Shown: positions 1-9,068, numbered from the stretch's first letter. The stretch is 28,738 nt of DNA from CAZOWW01 sp964583765 (GCA_964583765.1 CAZOWW010000079.1:1-28738); one strand, 5' to 3'. A program made the numbers and translations. Notes: generated by a model not told the origin, from the letters alone.

Positions 1-3000
1 TCGTCGCCCGTGAGATGGCCGTAGGTGTCGTTGATCTGCTTGAAGTGATCAATGTCGACCATGGCGGCGGCGAGGGGGCGGGCATCGCGCAGGGCGTCGG
101 CAGCGGAGCGCTCCGCCTGCTCGAAGAAGCTGCGGCGGTTGGGGATCCCGGTGAGCTCGTCCACGACCGCCAGCTCCTGCACGCGCGCGAACAGCGCTGC
201 CCGGTCGTACGCGGTGACGCCCTGGGCCACCACAGTGCTGGCGACGTCCACGAGGCCGTTCGGATAGGCGTCCGGGGCTGAGGAGACGAGCAGCAGAACC
301 CCCAGGCGGAGCTTGCCGGACTCGAGCGGCAGGGCGAGCCAGCTGGTGGTCTCGTCCGGCAGCGGACCGAGCAGGCGCATCAAGGTCGAGGACGTCATCT
401 CAGGGATACCCGCTCCCACGACGGGCCCGTCGGCGACCAGTGGCCACAGGTGAGGATCGTGCTGCCGTACCTCCGCATCGTGCTGGCGCACCTCGGGATC
501 GCGTACCGGGACCCCTGCGGTGGCGGCAGTCACCGCACCGGGCCGGTGCGCCAGCACGGTCGTCCCGTCGGGGGTCTCCCGCAGCAGCCACGCCTGCTCG
601 CAACCCACGATCCGGGCCACCGAGTGGAGCAATCGGACGAGGACCTGCTCCGGCTCCAGGGTCTGCGACATCTCCTGCAGGGAGGCGCGCAGGGCCTCGC
701 TGAGGTCCCGTTCCCTCCGTGCGGCCTGGGCCGTCACTTCGAGCTGGGCGGCGCGAGCGGTCTCCAGCGCGGTGGCGATGGGGTTCGTCAGAGCGGTGAG
801 GAGGGCGGCGTCCTCGGCGGTGAAGATGCCCCGGGCGATCCGGCTGTCCAGGTAGACCACGCCCAGAAGGCGATCGTCCAGCAGGAGCGGTGCGGCCAGG
901 ATCGAGCGGAGGCCGTGGGCCAGGACACTCTCGGCGCCGAGGACGGCTCCGTCGTCGGCCCCGGTCAGTACGACGGGCTCCCGGCTCGCCCGTACCCGCT
1001 CGACGATGCTGGCGCTGTACGCGGTGAGGGTGCTCAGATCCTTCCCGGCGGCATCCCGGCCCAGTTGGTGCCCGGACGTCGCCTCGCGGTCGTCCGGGTC
1101 GGTCAGGAAGAGGAACGCACGTTCCGCCCGGAGGATGCGGATCATCTCGTCCAGCGTGATCCGGGCGAGTTCGTCGGGGTCCAGAATGCGCGAGGCCGCC
1201 ATCCCCACCTTCTGCAGTGCCTGCAACCGCTCCTGGCCCAGGCCGGTCAGCTCGCTGGACGAGGCGAGGGCGCCGCTGGTGCGTGCGCTGGAGGCCGCCA
1301 GGGCCGCGAACTCGGCGTTGACCCATCGGGCCCGGTGGGGCCAGCCCTCGACCGTCGAGAGCCACCGTGCGTACTGTGCCGTGCGCAGCGCCTCGGCTTC
1401 GTAGCCGAGTCCCTGCAGCGCCCGCACCCGCACCCGTGCGGCCTCGAAAGTGATCGAAGGGGCCGGCACCCGGAAGGGCGCGAGACGGTCGAGAAGGCGC
1501 AGCGCCCGGCCGTACCGGCCCTCCAGCACCGCCAGATCGGCCGTGAACACGGTGGCGTAGCCGCGGAGCACCGTGCCGCGGGCTGCGCGTCGCAACTGCC
1601 GTACCGCCGTCCGGGCTGCCGCCAGGCGCTGCGCGCGGTCGGGCCCGGGTGCTCCGCGGTCGGCTGCATAGCGGCACTGAGAGATCCGCCCGACGGCGAT
1701 GAGATGGAACATGGGGAGGTAGCTGCGGATCATCTCGCGCGGTCCCAGGCCCATGGCGAGGAACTCGGCGACGCACTCGTCGAACCGGGCGCCGAAGTCC
1801 TGCTGTTCCGCCAGCGTGATCAAGGTGCTCTGCAGTTGGTTCACCCGCAACCCTCGCCCGCTGTGCGCGGGGATGAGGGCCTCGGTGCGGGCCAGCTCGG
1901 CGGCCGCCGCCGCGTGGTTCCCGGCCAGGGTGTGCCCCATCGCGGTCAGGGTGGTCGAGGAGATGGTCTCATTCGCGCCGTCCCGCCGGAGACGGCGCTC
2001 GATCACCTGCAACCAGGCACGCGTCTCCGGAACCCGGCCCCGGAGGAACTCATCGAGGCACATCGCGCCGGCGGCGTCGGAGAAGGCGCCCGTGTCGACG
2101 TACCGGCCGTGTTCGGTGAGACTGCACGTCCAGAGTTCGCCGTCGTCGTTCCCGCTGATGTAGGCGGCCGCACCGCGCTGGTACTGGATGTTCGCCTGCA
2201 GGACGGGGTCGTGCAGCGCCGCGCACACGGCGTCCGCCTTCCGGTAGATCGACCGCGCCAGACGGCGAAATCCGATCAGCTCCGCGATGATCCCGCCGCC
2301 GGTGTGGTTGCGGACGTACTGCGGGCCGGGGCCCAGCCGGTTCACCCAGTACGGGGCCCGCAGTGCGATCGCGACCTGCTCGGCCGGGCGCATGTCGAGG
2401 ACCGCCGCGTAACCGGCGGTCAGCCAGAGCGCGCAGGCCAGGGTGTACCGCTCGCGACGGGCCCCTCTCACGGTGCCGAAGCCGATCCTCGTCCACGCCA
2501 TGAGCAGGCTGGCGACCAGGCGCACGAGCGTGGAGCAGATCAGCTTGACGGGATTGGTGGGCCAGGGCAGGCCGAGCTCGGCGAGTCCTCGGTGCGCCGC
2601 GGCCCGGCACTCGGCTGCATGCCAGGTGGCGCGGTGGCACTCGGCGATCTGCATCAGGGTGGAGGCCCGGCGCATCGGTTCGACGTGCCGCTCGAGCGCC
2701 CGGTCGAGGACGACGAGCGCCTCGGTGAACTCCCCCGCCTCGCGCAGGGCTGTGCCGTACAGCTCCAGGAAGTCGGCGTTCGGGTCCGGGCGGAGCCCGG
2801 CCGCGTGCCGGAGCAGCACCACGGCCGTGTCCGGGACCACGTCGGACAGGGCGAGACGGGCGGCCGCGACGCAGGCGGCGAAGGCCCGCTCCGGTGTCCG
2901 CTGCGATCGTCCCTGCACGAAGTGGTGCGCGAGTGCGTAGACGTCCTCGGCGTCCGCCCCGCCGTTCTTCTCCAGGAGAGCATCGAGCACTTCGGCCGCC

Positions 3001-5129
3001 TGCTGGTGGGCCTCGGCGAGCGTGTCGGCGTCGAGGTCGAGCAGCGCCTCCCGGATCCGGTCGTGCACGAAGGCGTATCTGCCCGGGTCCCGGCGCTCGA
3101 CCAGCTGCCGCCCCGTGGCCTCGACGAGCACGGGCAGGATCGCCTCCAGCTCCCGTCCGGCCAGGGCGGCGAGCTGGTCGACGCGGAAACGGGTGCCGAG
3201 CAGCGCGGCGAGGGTGAGAAGTTCGCGCGTGTGGGGGCCGAGCCCTGCCATCCGTGCGAGCACGAGCCCCATGGCGTCCTGCGGCAGCTCCAACCTCTCC
3301 AGTCCGGCCTCGTCCAACGACCAACCGCCCCAGGACGGGGTCAGGAGTCCGCCGTCCACCACCGCCCGCAGGTACTCGAGGATGACGAGCGGGTTGCCGT
3401 CCCCCCGCGCAGCCAGGAGCCGGGCCAGGTCGGAGAGGGATCCCAGACCCGGTAGCTGGGCGGCGATGAGCTGGGTCGCCGCCGTCTCGTCGAGCGGGTG
3501 CAGGTGCAGGTGCAGGCGAACCGCTGCCCGGACCCGGTGGACCACCGACTCGGCGGCCGCCGCGCTCCGTTCGTCGTCCCGCGCGGTCATCAGGAGCATG
3601 AGCGGCAGCCCGGCGTCCGCGAGCTGGTCGGCGAGCTGGGCGAGCACCCGCACCGTGGCCTGGTCCGCCCACTGCACGTCATCGATCTGGAGCAGCAGGC
3701 CTGCGTGACCGCGCGCGAGCTCCCCCAGGAACTCGGCCGTGGCCGCGACGAGCCCGTCGGAACCACCGGTGTCCGCCGTCCCCGTCACCCCGAGGACCGA
3801 GGCGAGCGCCGGGGTCAGGGGCGCGAGCCTGGCGGCGGACGGCCCGGCAGCGCTGCGCAGCGCATGCACGAGAAGGTCCTGTCGCGGGGCCGGGAGCCGG
3901 TTCACCCTCCGGAGGTACGTCTCCACCGCCTCACGCAGGGGGGCGAAGGGAACGGTTCCGTCCTGCGGGCACTTCCCGCGCAGGACGAGGGCCTCCTGGC
4001 CGGTGGCGAACGCGGCGGTCTCGCCGCACAGTCGCGTCTTTCCCGCGCCGGCCGCGCCGACCACGACGACGACGCCGCCGCGGCCCGCGGCGGCGTCGGT
4101 CCAGCTCTGCACGAGTCGTGCCAGTTCCGCGTGGCGGCCGCGGAACGGACTCTGTCCGTCGGGGTGCTCCGCCGTGGTGGTCCTGGGCTCGAACCGGGCA
4201 GTGGGGTCCGCCGCGAGGCGCAGCAGGTCGTCGACGAGATCCTGGCCGTCCTGGTAACGGTCGTCCGGGTCCTTCGCGAGCAGGGCCTCGACCATTGCCG
4301 TGAGTGTCGGACCGGCCTGGGGAGCCAGCGACCGGAGGTCGGGCGGCGGCGTCACCGCGTGCATGCGCAGGAGTTCGCTGGTGGTCGGCGCCTCGAAGGG
4401 CAGGCGACCGGCCAGGCACTCGTACAGCAGCACGCCCAGGGCGTACAGGTCCGACCGCTTGTCGACCGTCCTGTGCAACATCCCGGTCTGCTCCGGTGCG
4501 GCGTACGCCAGGGTGCCCACGGTCGAGCCCTCGGTGACGTCGGTCGTCTGCCAGGTGGCCAGCCCGAAGTCGATGAGCCTGGCCCTGCCGGAGGACTCGA
4601 CGATGACGTTCTGCGGTTTGAGGTCCCGGTGGACGAGTCCCTTGCGGTGGATCGCGGTGAGCTGACCGGCCAGGTCGAGGCCCAGGTGGATCGTCTGCTC
4701 CGGCGGGAGTGTGGACCGGTGGACGAGGTCGGCCAATGGTCTGCCGACGACCAAGTCCATGATCATGTATGGATGTCCCCCGACGGAGCCCACTTCGTGG
4801 ATCCGTGGGAGGCCGGCATCGGCGATACCGGCCAGGATCGCGGCCTCGCGGCGGAAGGCGATGTCCGCCCGGTGGTCCGCCTGCCCCGTGAACGTCATCA
4901 CCTTGATCGCGAAGTCGCCCGTGGCCGCCTCGTTGTTCGCGGTGGCCGGGAGCTGGGCGGTGGTCGCCGGCTCCCGTCGGGCGTGGTGGACCACGCTGTG
5001 CGCCCCACGCCCCAGCACGGCGAGCCCCTGCCATCCCGGTGGGAGAGGTACCTCGCTTCCCCCGGGGCCGTGCGTGTTGTCCGGGGCGTCGCCGACCGAC
5101 GTGACGTCGGTGTGGCCTCGGGTGCTCAC
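1..5129 (-). CDS. Ser/Thr protein kinase - AAA ATPase - GAF - GGDEF fusion (3' end outside window)
   Basis: Multidomain signalling protein of about 1,709 visible residues; the frame is open from GTG 5129 to the left edge. Residues ~25-280 are a Hanks-type kinase with HRDLKPQN (near residue 163), a DFG motif and an APE-like motif. Residues ~330-640 are an AAA/STAND ATPase: Walker A GAAGAGKTRL near 357, Walker B LLLQIDDVQWAD near 478. Residues ~640-1240 are helical, TPR-like. Two GAF-type domains follow (~1300-1455 and ~1475-1620). The last part is the start of a GGDEF domain (DELTGIPNRR, then DIDHFKQINDTYGH); the GG(D/E)EF signature lies beyond the window. No membrane segment was seen, so it is probably cytosolic. 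GTG 5129 is the only start codon between the upstream in-frame TAG and the kinase, with a GAGGGG tract directly before it. The architecture resembles PknK-like kinases with an ATPase/TPR body, here ending in a diguanylate cyclase. Spot checks of the frame at six places show no frameshift. Confidence 0.93.
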   Translation of the reverse strand, partial: MSTRGHTDVTSVGDAPDNTHGPGGSEVPLPPGWQGLAVLGRGAHSVVHHARREPATTAQLPATANNEAATGDFAIKVMTFTGQADHRADIAFRREAAILAGIADAGLPRIHEVGSVGGHPYMIMDLVVGRPLADLVHRSTLPPEQTIHLGLDLAGQLTAIHRKGLVHRDLKPQNVIVESSGRARLIDFGLATWQTTDVTEGSTVGTLAYAAPEQTGMLHRTVDKRSDLYALGVLLYECLAGRLPFEAPTTSELLRMHAVTPPPDLRSLAPQAGPTLTAMVEALLAKDPDDRYQDGQDLVDDLLRLAADPTARFEPRTTTAEHPDGQSPFRGRHAELARLVQSWTDAAAGRGGVVVVVGAAGAGKTRLCGETAAFATGQEALVLRGKCPQDGTVPFAPLREAVETYLRRVNRLPAPRQDLLVHALRSAAGPSAARLAPLTPALASVLGVTGTADTGGSDGLVAATAEFLGELARGHAGLLLQIDDVQWADQATVRVLAQLADQLADAGLPLMLLMTARDDERSAAAAESVVHRVRAAVRLHLHLHPLDETAATQLIAAQLPGLGSLSDLARLLAARGDGNPLVILEYLRAVVDGGLLTPSWGGWSLDEAGLERLELPQDAMGLVLARMAGLGPHTRELLTLAALLGTRFRVDQLAALAGRELEAILPVLVEATGRQLVERRDPGRYAFVHDRIREALLDLDADTLAEAHQQAAEVLDALLEKNGGADAEDVYALAHHFVQGRSQRTPERAFAACVAAARLALSDVVPDTAVVLLRHAAGLRPDPNADFLELYGTALREAGEFTEALVVLDRALERHVEPMRRASTLMQIAECHRATWHAAECRAAAHRGLAELGLPWPTNPVKLICSTLVRLVASLLMAWTRIGFGTVRGARRERYTLACALWLTAGYAAVLDMRPAEQVAIALRAPYWVNRLGPGPQYVRNHTGGGIIAELIGFRRLARSIYRKADAVCAALHDPVLQANIQYQRGAAAYISGNDDGELWTCSLTEHGRYVDTGAFSDAAGAMCLDEFLRGRVPETRAWLQVIERRLRRDGANETISSTTLTAMGHTLAGNHAAAAAELARTEALIPAHSGRGLRVNQLQSTLITLAEQQDFGARFDECVAEFLAMGLGPREMIRSYLPMFHLIAVGRISQCRYAADRGAPGPDRAQRLAAARTAVRQLRRAARGTVLRGYATVFTADLAVLEGRYGRALRLLDRLAPFRVPAPSITFEAARVRVRALQGLGYEAEALRTAQYARWLSTVEGWPHRARWVNAEFAALAASSARTSGALASSSELTGLGQERLQALQKVGMAASRILDPDELARITLDEMIRILRAERAFLFLTDPDDREATSGHQLGRDAAGKDLSTLTAYSASIVERVRASREPVVLTGADDGAVLGAESVLAHGLRSILAAPLLLDDRLLGVVYLDSRIARGIFTAEDAALLTALTNPIATALETARAAQLEVTAQAARRERDLSEALRASLQEMSQTLEPEQVLVRLLHSVARIVGCEQAWLLRETPDGTTVLAHRPGAVTAATAGVPVRDPEVRQHDAEVRQHDPHLWPLVADGPVVGAGIPEMTSSTLMRLLGPLPDETTSWLALPLESGKLRLGVLLLVSSAPDAYPNGLVDVASTVVAQGVTAYDRAALFARVQELAVVDELTGIPNRRSFFEQAERSAADALRDARPLAAAMVDIDHFKQINDTYGHLTGD
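456..497 (-). repeat. 21-bp tandem duplication inside the kinase fusion
   Basis: Two 21-bp units encode a repeated heptad (EVRQHDA, then EVRQHDP) in the second GAF region. The units differ at a few bases. It looks like an in-frame slippage duplication. Confidence 0.6.
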
Positions 5130-5136
5130 CCCCTCG

Positions 5137-5262
5137 TCATCGATCGGTCCCCGGTCGAGGTTGAGGGAACCCCGGCCCCGGGGCTCTTGTGGGGAAAGGC
5201 CTCCCAGGGCGTTCTGGCTCGTCTAGCATCGGCATCGGCGAGTTGACACGAATCGTCGACAT
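5137..5262 (-). CDS. Possible 41-residue upstream ORF before the kinase gene
   Basis: ATG 5262 follows an AAAGG tract at a normal ribosome-binding distance. The 41-codon frame ends in TGA 8 bases before the kinase GTG. The product is proline-rich and resembles no family I recognise. It could be a leader peptide coupling translation to the kinase, or chance. The proximity and the Shine-Dalgarno-like tract are the only support. Confidence 0.2.
   Translation of the reverse strand: MSTIRVNSPMPMLDEPERPGRPFPTRAPGPGFPQPRPGTDR
5220..5248 (-). promoter_or_regulatory. Weak sigma-70-like promoter candidate for the kinase gene
   Basis: On the minus strand TGTCAA (5248-5243) lies 17 bases before TAGACG (5225-5220), which has a TGC extension like an extended -10. 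The same bases read TTGACA on the plus strand, without a good -10 at the right distance. The element would lie inside the possible short ORF upstream of the kinase, so only one of the two readings is likely correct. Confidence 0.25.
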
Positions 5263-5348
5263 GGTGGCCTTTACACCGTTGTCGAGCCCGGCTCCTCGTC
5301 CGGACTCGTCGTGCCACCACCGTTGCACCAGCTCCTCGGGGGTGGCTC

Positions 5349-8300
5349 ATGCAGGTGTCGGGTCTTCGGACGAGCCGATTGCTCGCCATGCTCGTGGGGT
5401 TGGTCCTTGCCGCCGGCCCGGCGTTGCTCGGTCCGGGGGCGGCCTCGGCGACCGTCGACGGGGGGTCCGACTCTTCCGCGGTGCGGGCGACCTCGGCACC
5501 CTCCTCGACCACGCGTGGGCTCGGGGAAGCCGCCGGGGCGGACCCGGGGGCATCGTCCGCGGCGAGCGAGGGCGCGGACCCGTCCGCGGAGACCTCGCCA
5601 CCCGCCTCCACCACGTCGACGGACCGGTCCGAGTCGGTTCTCACGAGCGCACCGTCGTCCCAGACCCAGGAACCTGCCCCGACCACCGCGGGGCCGCCGA
5701 CCGCGACCCCGGAGACGACCGCACCCTCCTCGGCTTCCGCGCAGACCCCGACGTTCGCGCAGGTCTCGCCGTCGACGACGTCCCGCACCTCGCCGTCGGC
5801 CACACCGGTTCCCACGACCAGTTCCGGACCCGCCTCGGTCCCTTCCGGCTCGCCGAGCACCGGGACCACGACCACTCCCCCGGCGTCGAAGCCGCTCTCG
5901 CCCGGCGGGTCGGCTGCGTCCTCCCAGGTGCCGGCGGCGGAGGCCGCCACGGTCACGGTGACCCCGACCGGTGACGTCTGGCCGATCGTCCACGACGACA
6001 CGGCCACGGTGGCCGCCGACTCCACGGCGACCATTCCCGTCACCGCGAACGACCTGGGGGTCGACGATCTCTTCGACCCGTTCGTGGACATCATCGAGAG
6101 TCCCGGGCACGGGAGCGCCTCGGCCGACGGCCTGGACGTCCGCTACTCGCCGAGGACCGGATTCGCCGGTACCGACACCTTCGCCTACGCCCTGTGCTCG
6201 TCCTGGGTTCCGATCGACGACCTGCCCGCCCGGGCCACGACCAGCATCTTCGCGGAACTCGCCTCGAGGGCCGTCGACGAGGGCTGCCTCGACGAGGGGC
6301 ACGGCACCGTCACGGTGACCGTCCCGGCCCCCGCCCCGTCCGAACTCCGCGGTTCGACCTATCCCGGCAACCCGGTCACGCTCACCCTGCCCGACAGCGC
6401 AGGCTTCTCCCTGCGGGCCACCCCCGCCCACGGGACGGCCGTCCCCGGGCCCCAGGGCCCCGAGGAGGACGCGAGCCTGACGTACACCCCGGACGCCTCC
6501 TTCACCGGCACCGACACGTTCCCCTACCAGGTGATCGGCGTCGACGGGGACGTCGTCGCCACCGGGACGGCCTCGGTCACCGTCGCGCCGCTCGCCGCGC
6601 TCGACGACCTGGACGCCACCCGGGTCGGCACCCCGGTCGCCGTGCCCGTGACCGCCAACGACACCGCGCCGTCCGGGTTCCTGCCCGTCGTGGCCACCGA
6701 TCCCGGCCACGGGACTGCGGCGGTCCAGGGCAACCAGATCCGCTACGTCCCGGCGGAGGGCTTCACCGGTACGGACACCTTCACCTACCGCCTCGCCGAC
6801 CTCTCCGGCCACCGGTCGGCACCCGCGGCCGTGACCGTCCGCGTCATGGACGCGGTCGACGACACCCGGGCCCTGACCAGCCGCGACGTAGTGGACATCG
6901 ACGTCCTGGCCAATGACGCAGTTCCTCCCGACGTCGTCACCGCCCTGGTCGGCCGGCCGATCGGTGGCACCGTGGAGCCGGACGGTGCCGGCGGCTACCG
7001 CTTCACCCCCAGCCCGTGTTTCGCCGGTGCCGGTGGGTTCGACTACGCCCTGCTCTTCGGCACCCGCACCGTGGACACCGCACAGGTGACCGTCACCGTG
7101 CCCGCCCCGGTCGTCCACGACCGCGCCGCCACCGGGTTCGACAACTTCCCCCTTGCCGTTCCCCTGATCTCCCCGGACGAGTCGATCGACGGCTTCACCC
7201 TGCGGACCGGGGCCGCCCGACACGGTGAGGTGCGGCTGAACGGGACCACCGCGATCTACCGTGCGAATCCCGGCTACGTCGGGCCCGACCAGTTCACCGA
7301 CGAACTGCTCGACTGCGACGGCGCCCCGGCGGCCCAGGCGACGGTCACCCTGACCATCCTGGCCGGGCCCCGGATCACCCCGGACGACGCCGTCACCGCC
7401 CCCGGGGTCGCGGTGAGGATCCCGATCCTGGACAACGACAGCGCCCCGCCCGGATTCCTGCCCGAGCTCGTGACGGCGCCCGCCCACGGCACGGCCGTCC
7501 TCACCGCGGACCACCAGGTGCGCTACCTGCCGGACGCCGGCCTGCGGCACGAGGACTCCTTCACCTACCGCCTCACTCACCCCGACGGCTACACCACCGC
7601 GCTCGTGCCGGTCACCGTCCACCTCATCGACGCCGTCGACGACACCGCGGCCACCCTGATGGACCAGCGCGTGCGCATCGACGTCCTGCACAACGACACC
7701 ACCTACGCCACTCCCACCACCCACACCGAGGTCGCCCTCGTGGGCACGGTCGGCCACGGCAGCGTCCGTCCGGACGGCAGCACGTTCGTGTTCACGCCCC
7801 AACCCGGCTACCACGGGGGCGCCGGCTTCCGGTACGCCCTGACCTTCGGCGGCCGCACCGTGGATGTCGCCCGCGTCCTGGTCAGCGTCGACCTGCCGTC
7901 CGTTCCCACGACGACCACGACGACCACGACGACCACGACGACCGCCGTCCCCCCGAGTACGGTGCCGGAGACGACGACCACGACGACCGCCGAGGGCCTG
8001 CCGCCCACCACCAGAACGACCTCACCGGACACGACCTCGCCGGCGCCGGGCACCACGACCACCACCACGGCGACCGGCCAGCCGGCGCCCAGCACCTCGC
8101 CCACGCCGGGCACCACGCTGCCCACACCCTCCACCGGCCCCGCCGACACGCCGACCTCGGGCAGTCCCGGCTCTTCCCTGCACCTGCGCGGCACCGGATG
8201 CGCCCCGCACGCCACGGTCCGGATCCTCGTCGACGGTGATCTCGTGCGGTCGACACGCGCTGACGCGGCCGGCGCCTTCACAGCGACGGTTGCCGCGTCC

Positions 8301-8519
8301 ACCCGCATCGGCCGGCACCACCTCGTCGAGACCTGCAACGGGCACACCGCGACCTCCACGCTCGACATCGTGGAGACCACCTCGACACCGGCGGCCCCCG
8401 CCGCCATCGCCTCCCGGGCGGCCACCGTCGTGGGCGGGGTCTTCGCCTTCTACCTCCTGAGCACTCTCGCCTTCCAGCCCGCCTACCAGCCTCGCCCGAA
8501 CCGGCGGCGGCGTCACTGA
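5349..8519 (+). CDS. Secreted, membrane-anchored multi-domain Ig-like (Big_9-type) surface protein
   Basis: 1,056-residue extracellular protein. Residues 1-34 are a signal peptide (basic start, hydrophobic core, cleavage after AASA). Residues ~35-200 are a low-complexity Ser/Thr/Ala/Pro stalk. About seven Ig-like repeats follow (~205-850) with the Big_9/cadherin-like pattern: DD near the start, an (A/L)ND turn, HG, then a GxDxFxY-like strand. Examples are TGTDTFTYRL and HEDSFTYRLT. A Thr/Pro linker spans ~854-940, then a small beta domain with two Cys (~940-1010), a membrane helix (~1018-1037) and a basic tail ending RPNRRRRH. There is no LPxTG motif, so anchoring is probably by the C-terminal helix. 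ATG 5349 follows a GGGGGTGG tract. It is divergent from the kinase fusion. Likely role: adhesion or cell-surface architecture; ligand unknown. Confidence 0.88.
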   Translation: MQVSGLRTSRLLAMLVGLVLAAGPALLGPGAASATVDGGSDSSAVRATSAPSSTTRGLGEAAGADPGASSAASEGADPSAETSPPASTTSTDRSESVLTSAPSSQTQEPAPTTAGPPTATPETTAPSSASAQTPTFAQVSPSTTSRTSPSATPVPTTSSGPASVPSGSPSTGTTTTPPASKPLSPGGSAASSQVPAAEAATVTVTPTGDVWPIVHDDTATVAADSTATIPVTANDLGVDDLFDPFVDIIESPGHGSASADGLDVRYSPRTGFAGTDTFAYALCSSWVPIDDLPARATTSIFAELASRAVDEGCLDEGHGTVTVTVPAPAPSELRGSTYPGNPVTLTLPDSAGFSLRATPAHGTAVPGPQGPEEDASLTYTPDASFTGTDTFPYQVIGVDGDVVATGTASVTVAPLAALDDLDATRVGTPVAVPVTANDTAPSGFLPVVATDPGHGTAAVQGNQIRYVPAEGFTGTDTFTYRLADLSGHRSAPAAVTVRVMDAVDDTRALTSRDVVDIDVLANDAVPPDVVTALVGRPIGGTVEPDGAGGYRFTPSPCFAGAGGFDYALLFGTRTVDTAQVTVTVPAPVVHDRAATGFDNFPLAVPLISPDESIDGFTLRTGAARHGEVRLNGTTAIYRANPGYVGPDQFTDELLDCDGAPAAQATVTLTILAGPRITPDDAVTAPGVAVRIPILDNDSAPPGFLPELVTAPAHGTAVLTADHQVRYLPDAGLRHEDSFTYRLTHPDGYTTALVPVTVHLIDAVDDTAATLMDQRVRIDVLHNDTTYATPTTHTEVALVGTVGHGSVRPDGSTFVFTPQPGYHGGAGFRYALTFGGRTVDVARVLVSVDLPSVPTTTTTTTTTTTTAVPPSTVPETTTTTTAEGLPPTTRTTSPDTTSPAPGTTTTTTATGQPAPSTSPTPGTTLPTPSTGPADTPTSGSPGSSLHLRGTGCAPHATVRILVDGDLVRSTRADAAGAFTATVAASTRIGRHHLVETCNGHTATSTLDIVETTSTPAAPAAIASRAATVVGGVFAFYLLSTLAFQPAYQPRPNRRRRH
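7908..7943 (+). repeat. 9-bp tandem repeat encoding a poly-Thr linker
   Basis: Four perfect copies of ACGACGACC, each encoding Thr-Thr-Thr, at the start of the Thr/Pro linker after the last Ig-like domain. Such runs are prone to slippage and make flexible, often glycosylated spacers. Confidence 0.85.
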
Positions 8520-8584
8520 CCGACGGCGGGGCGCTGCAGCGCGAACACCTGATCCGGCCGCGGGGACGACCGCTGGTCCAGTGA

Positions 8585-8647
8585 CGGGGACAGCGGGCCG
8601 CTCACCGTTCCCTTGTCGTCGCGGGGCGGGAGAGGACGCTGTCCCCG
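8585..8647. repeat. 11-bp inverted repeat with ~41-bp loop downstream of the surface-protein gene
   Basis: CGGGGACAGCG (8585-8595) and its exact reverse complement (8637-8647) flank a 41-base loop. It lies in the 275-base gap after the surface-protein gene. It could be an RNA stem-loop ending that transcript or a DNA site. The rest of the gap (8520-8794) holds no convincing gene. Confidence 0.4.
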
Positions 8648-8759
8648 GTGTGTTCCGGGTGCCCCGCTTGAGGCCGTGGTCGGCCTCGACGGGCGCTGGG
8701 TCGCGCGCGAGGCGCGTGAGTTCTGAGATCGCTGCGGTGGTCACCAGGTGCGAACGGGG

Positions 8760-8790
8760 CGGTCCCGGGACGTCGACCGCCCCGGGACCG
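8760..8790 (-). terminator. Stem-loop terminator for the 55-residue membrane protein
   Basis: A 10-bp perfect stem (CGGTCCCGGG / CCCGGGACCG) with an 11-base loop begins 5 bases beyond the stop codon of the minus-strand gene. There is no U-tract, as is common for actinobacterial hairpins. Confidence 0.55.
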
Positions 8791-8794
8791 GTCG

Positions 8795-8962
8795 TCACTT
8801 GAAGACGAGCGAGACACCGAGCAGGACGAGCGGCCACAACACGATGCTCAGGATCGCGGACAGCACGCGACTGACGGTGTTGACATGTGCCAGGTATCCG
8901 TGTTGCGAGGCGACCACCACCCCGACGATGAGGTAGATGAACGGAAGAATTCGATAGACCAT
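8795..8962 (-). CDS. Small two-helix membrane protein (55 aa)
   Basis: The 55-residue product starts MVYRILPFIYLIVGVVV and ends in a second hydrophobic stretch (ILSIVLWPLVLLGVSLVF). It has two predicted membrane helices joined by a short polar loop (ASQHGYLAHVNTVSR). GGGAGG lies 11 bases before ATG 8962, a good ribosome-binding site. It resembles the short unnamed membrane proteins that are common in actinobacteria; function unknown. A hairpin follows the stop directly. Confidence 0.72.
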   Translation of the reverse strand: MVYRILPFIYLIVGVVVASQHGYLAHVNTVSRVLSAILSIVLWPLVLLGVSLVFK

Positions 8963-9068
8963 GGCTTCGATGCCTCCCTGGGGTCCGATGGTCGGTGTGC
9001 GCCCAGCACGTCCGGAGACGGTGGCGTCGCACGAACTCGATCATCTGCGGGTTTGATCGGGATCACAT

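Noticed and set aside
450..3455. A 1,001-codon open frame on the plus strand
   Set aside because: It lies fully antisense to the kinase fusion, is low-complexity and has no family motif. The opposite strand shows clear kinase, ATPase and GAF motifs in one frame. Long antisense frames are expected at this GC content.
5243..5271. TTGACA as plus-strand -35 for the surface-protein gene
   Set aside because: No -10-like hexamer at 16-19 bases; the start codon is about 100 bases further on. The promoter of that gene was not identified.
5271..7814. An 847-codon open frame on the minus strand
   Set aside because: Antisense to the Ig-like surface protein, Gly/Arg/Asp-rich without recognisable domains. 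The plus strand has a signal peptide, repeated Ig motifs and a ribosome-binding site.
8531..8542. GCGCTGCAGCGC palindrome after the surface-protein stop
   Set aside because: A single 12-base perfect palindrome without loop in very GC-rich DNA. It is likely by chance and too short for a terminator.
8581..8802. A 73-codon plus-strand frame and a minus-strand frame over 8602-8817
   Set aside because: Arg/Pro-rich, no ribosome-binding site, no conserved motif, and they overlap the hairpin and the end of the small membrane protein gene.
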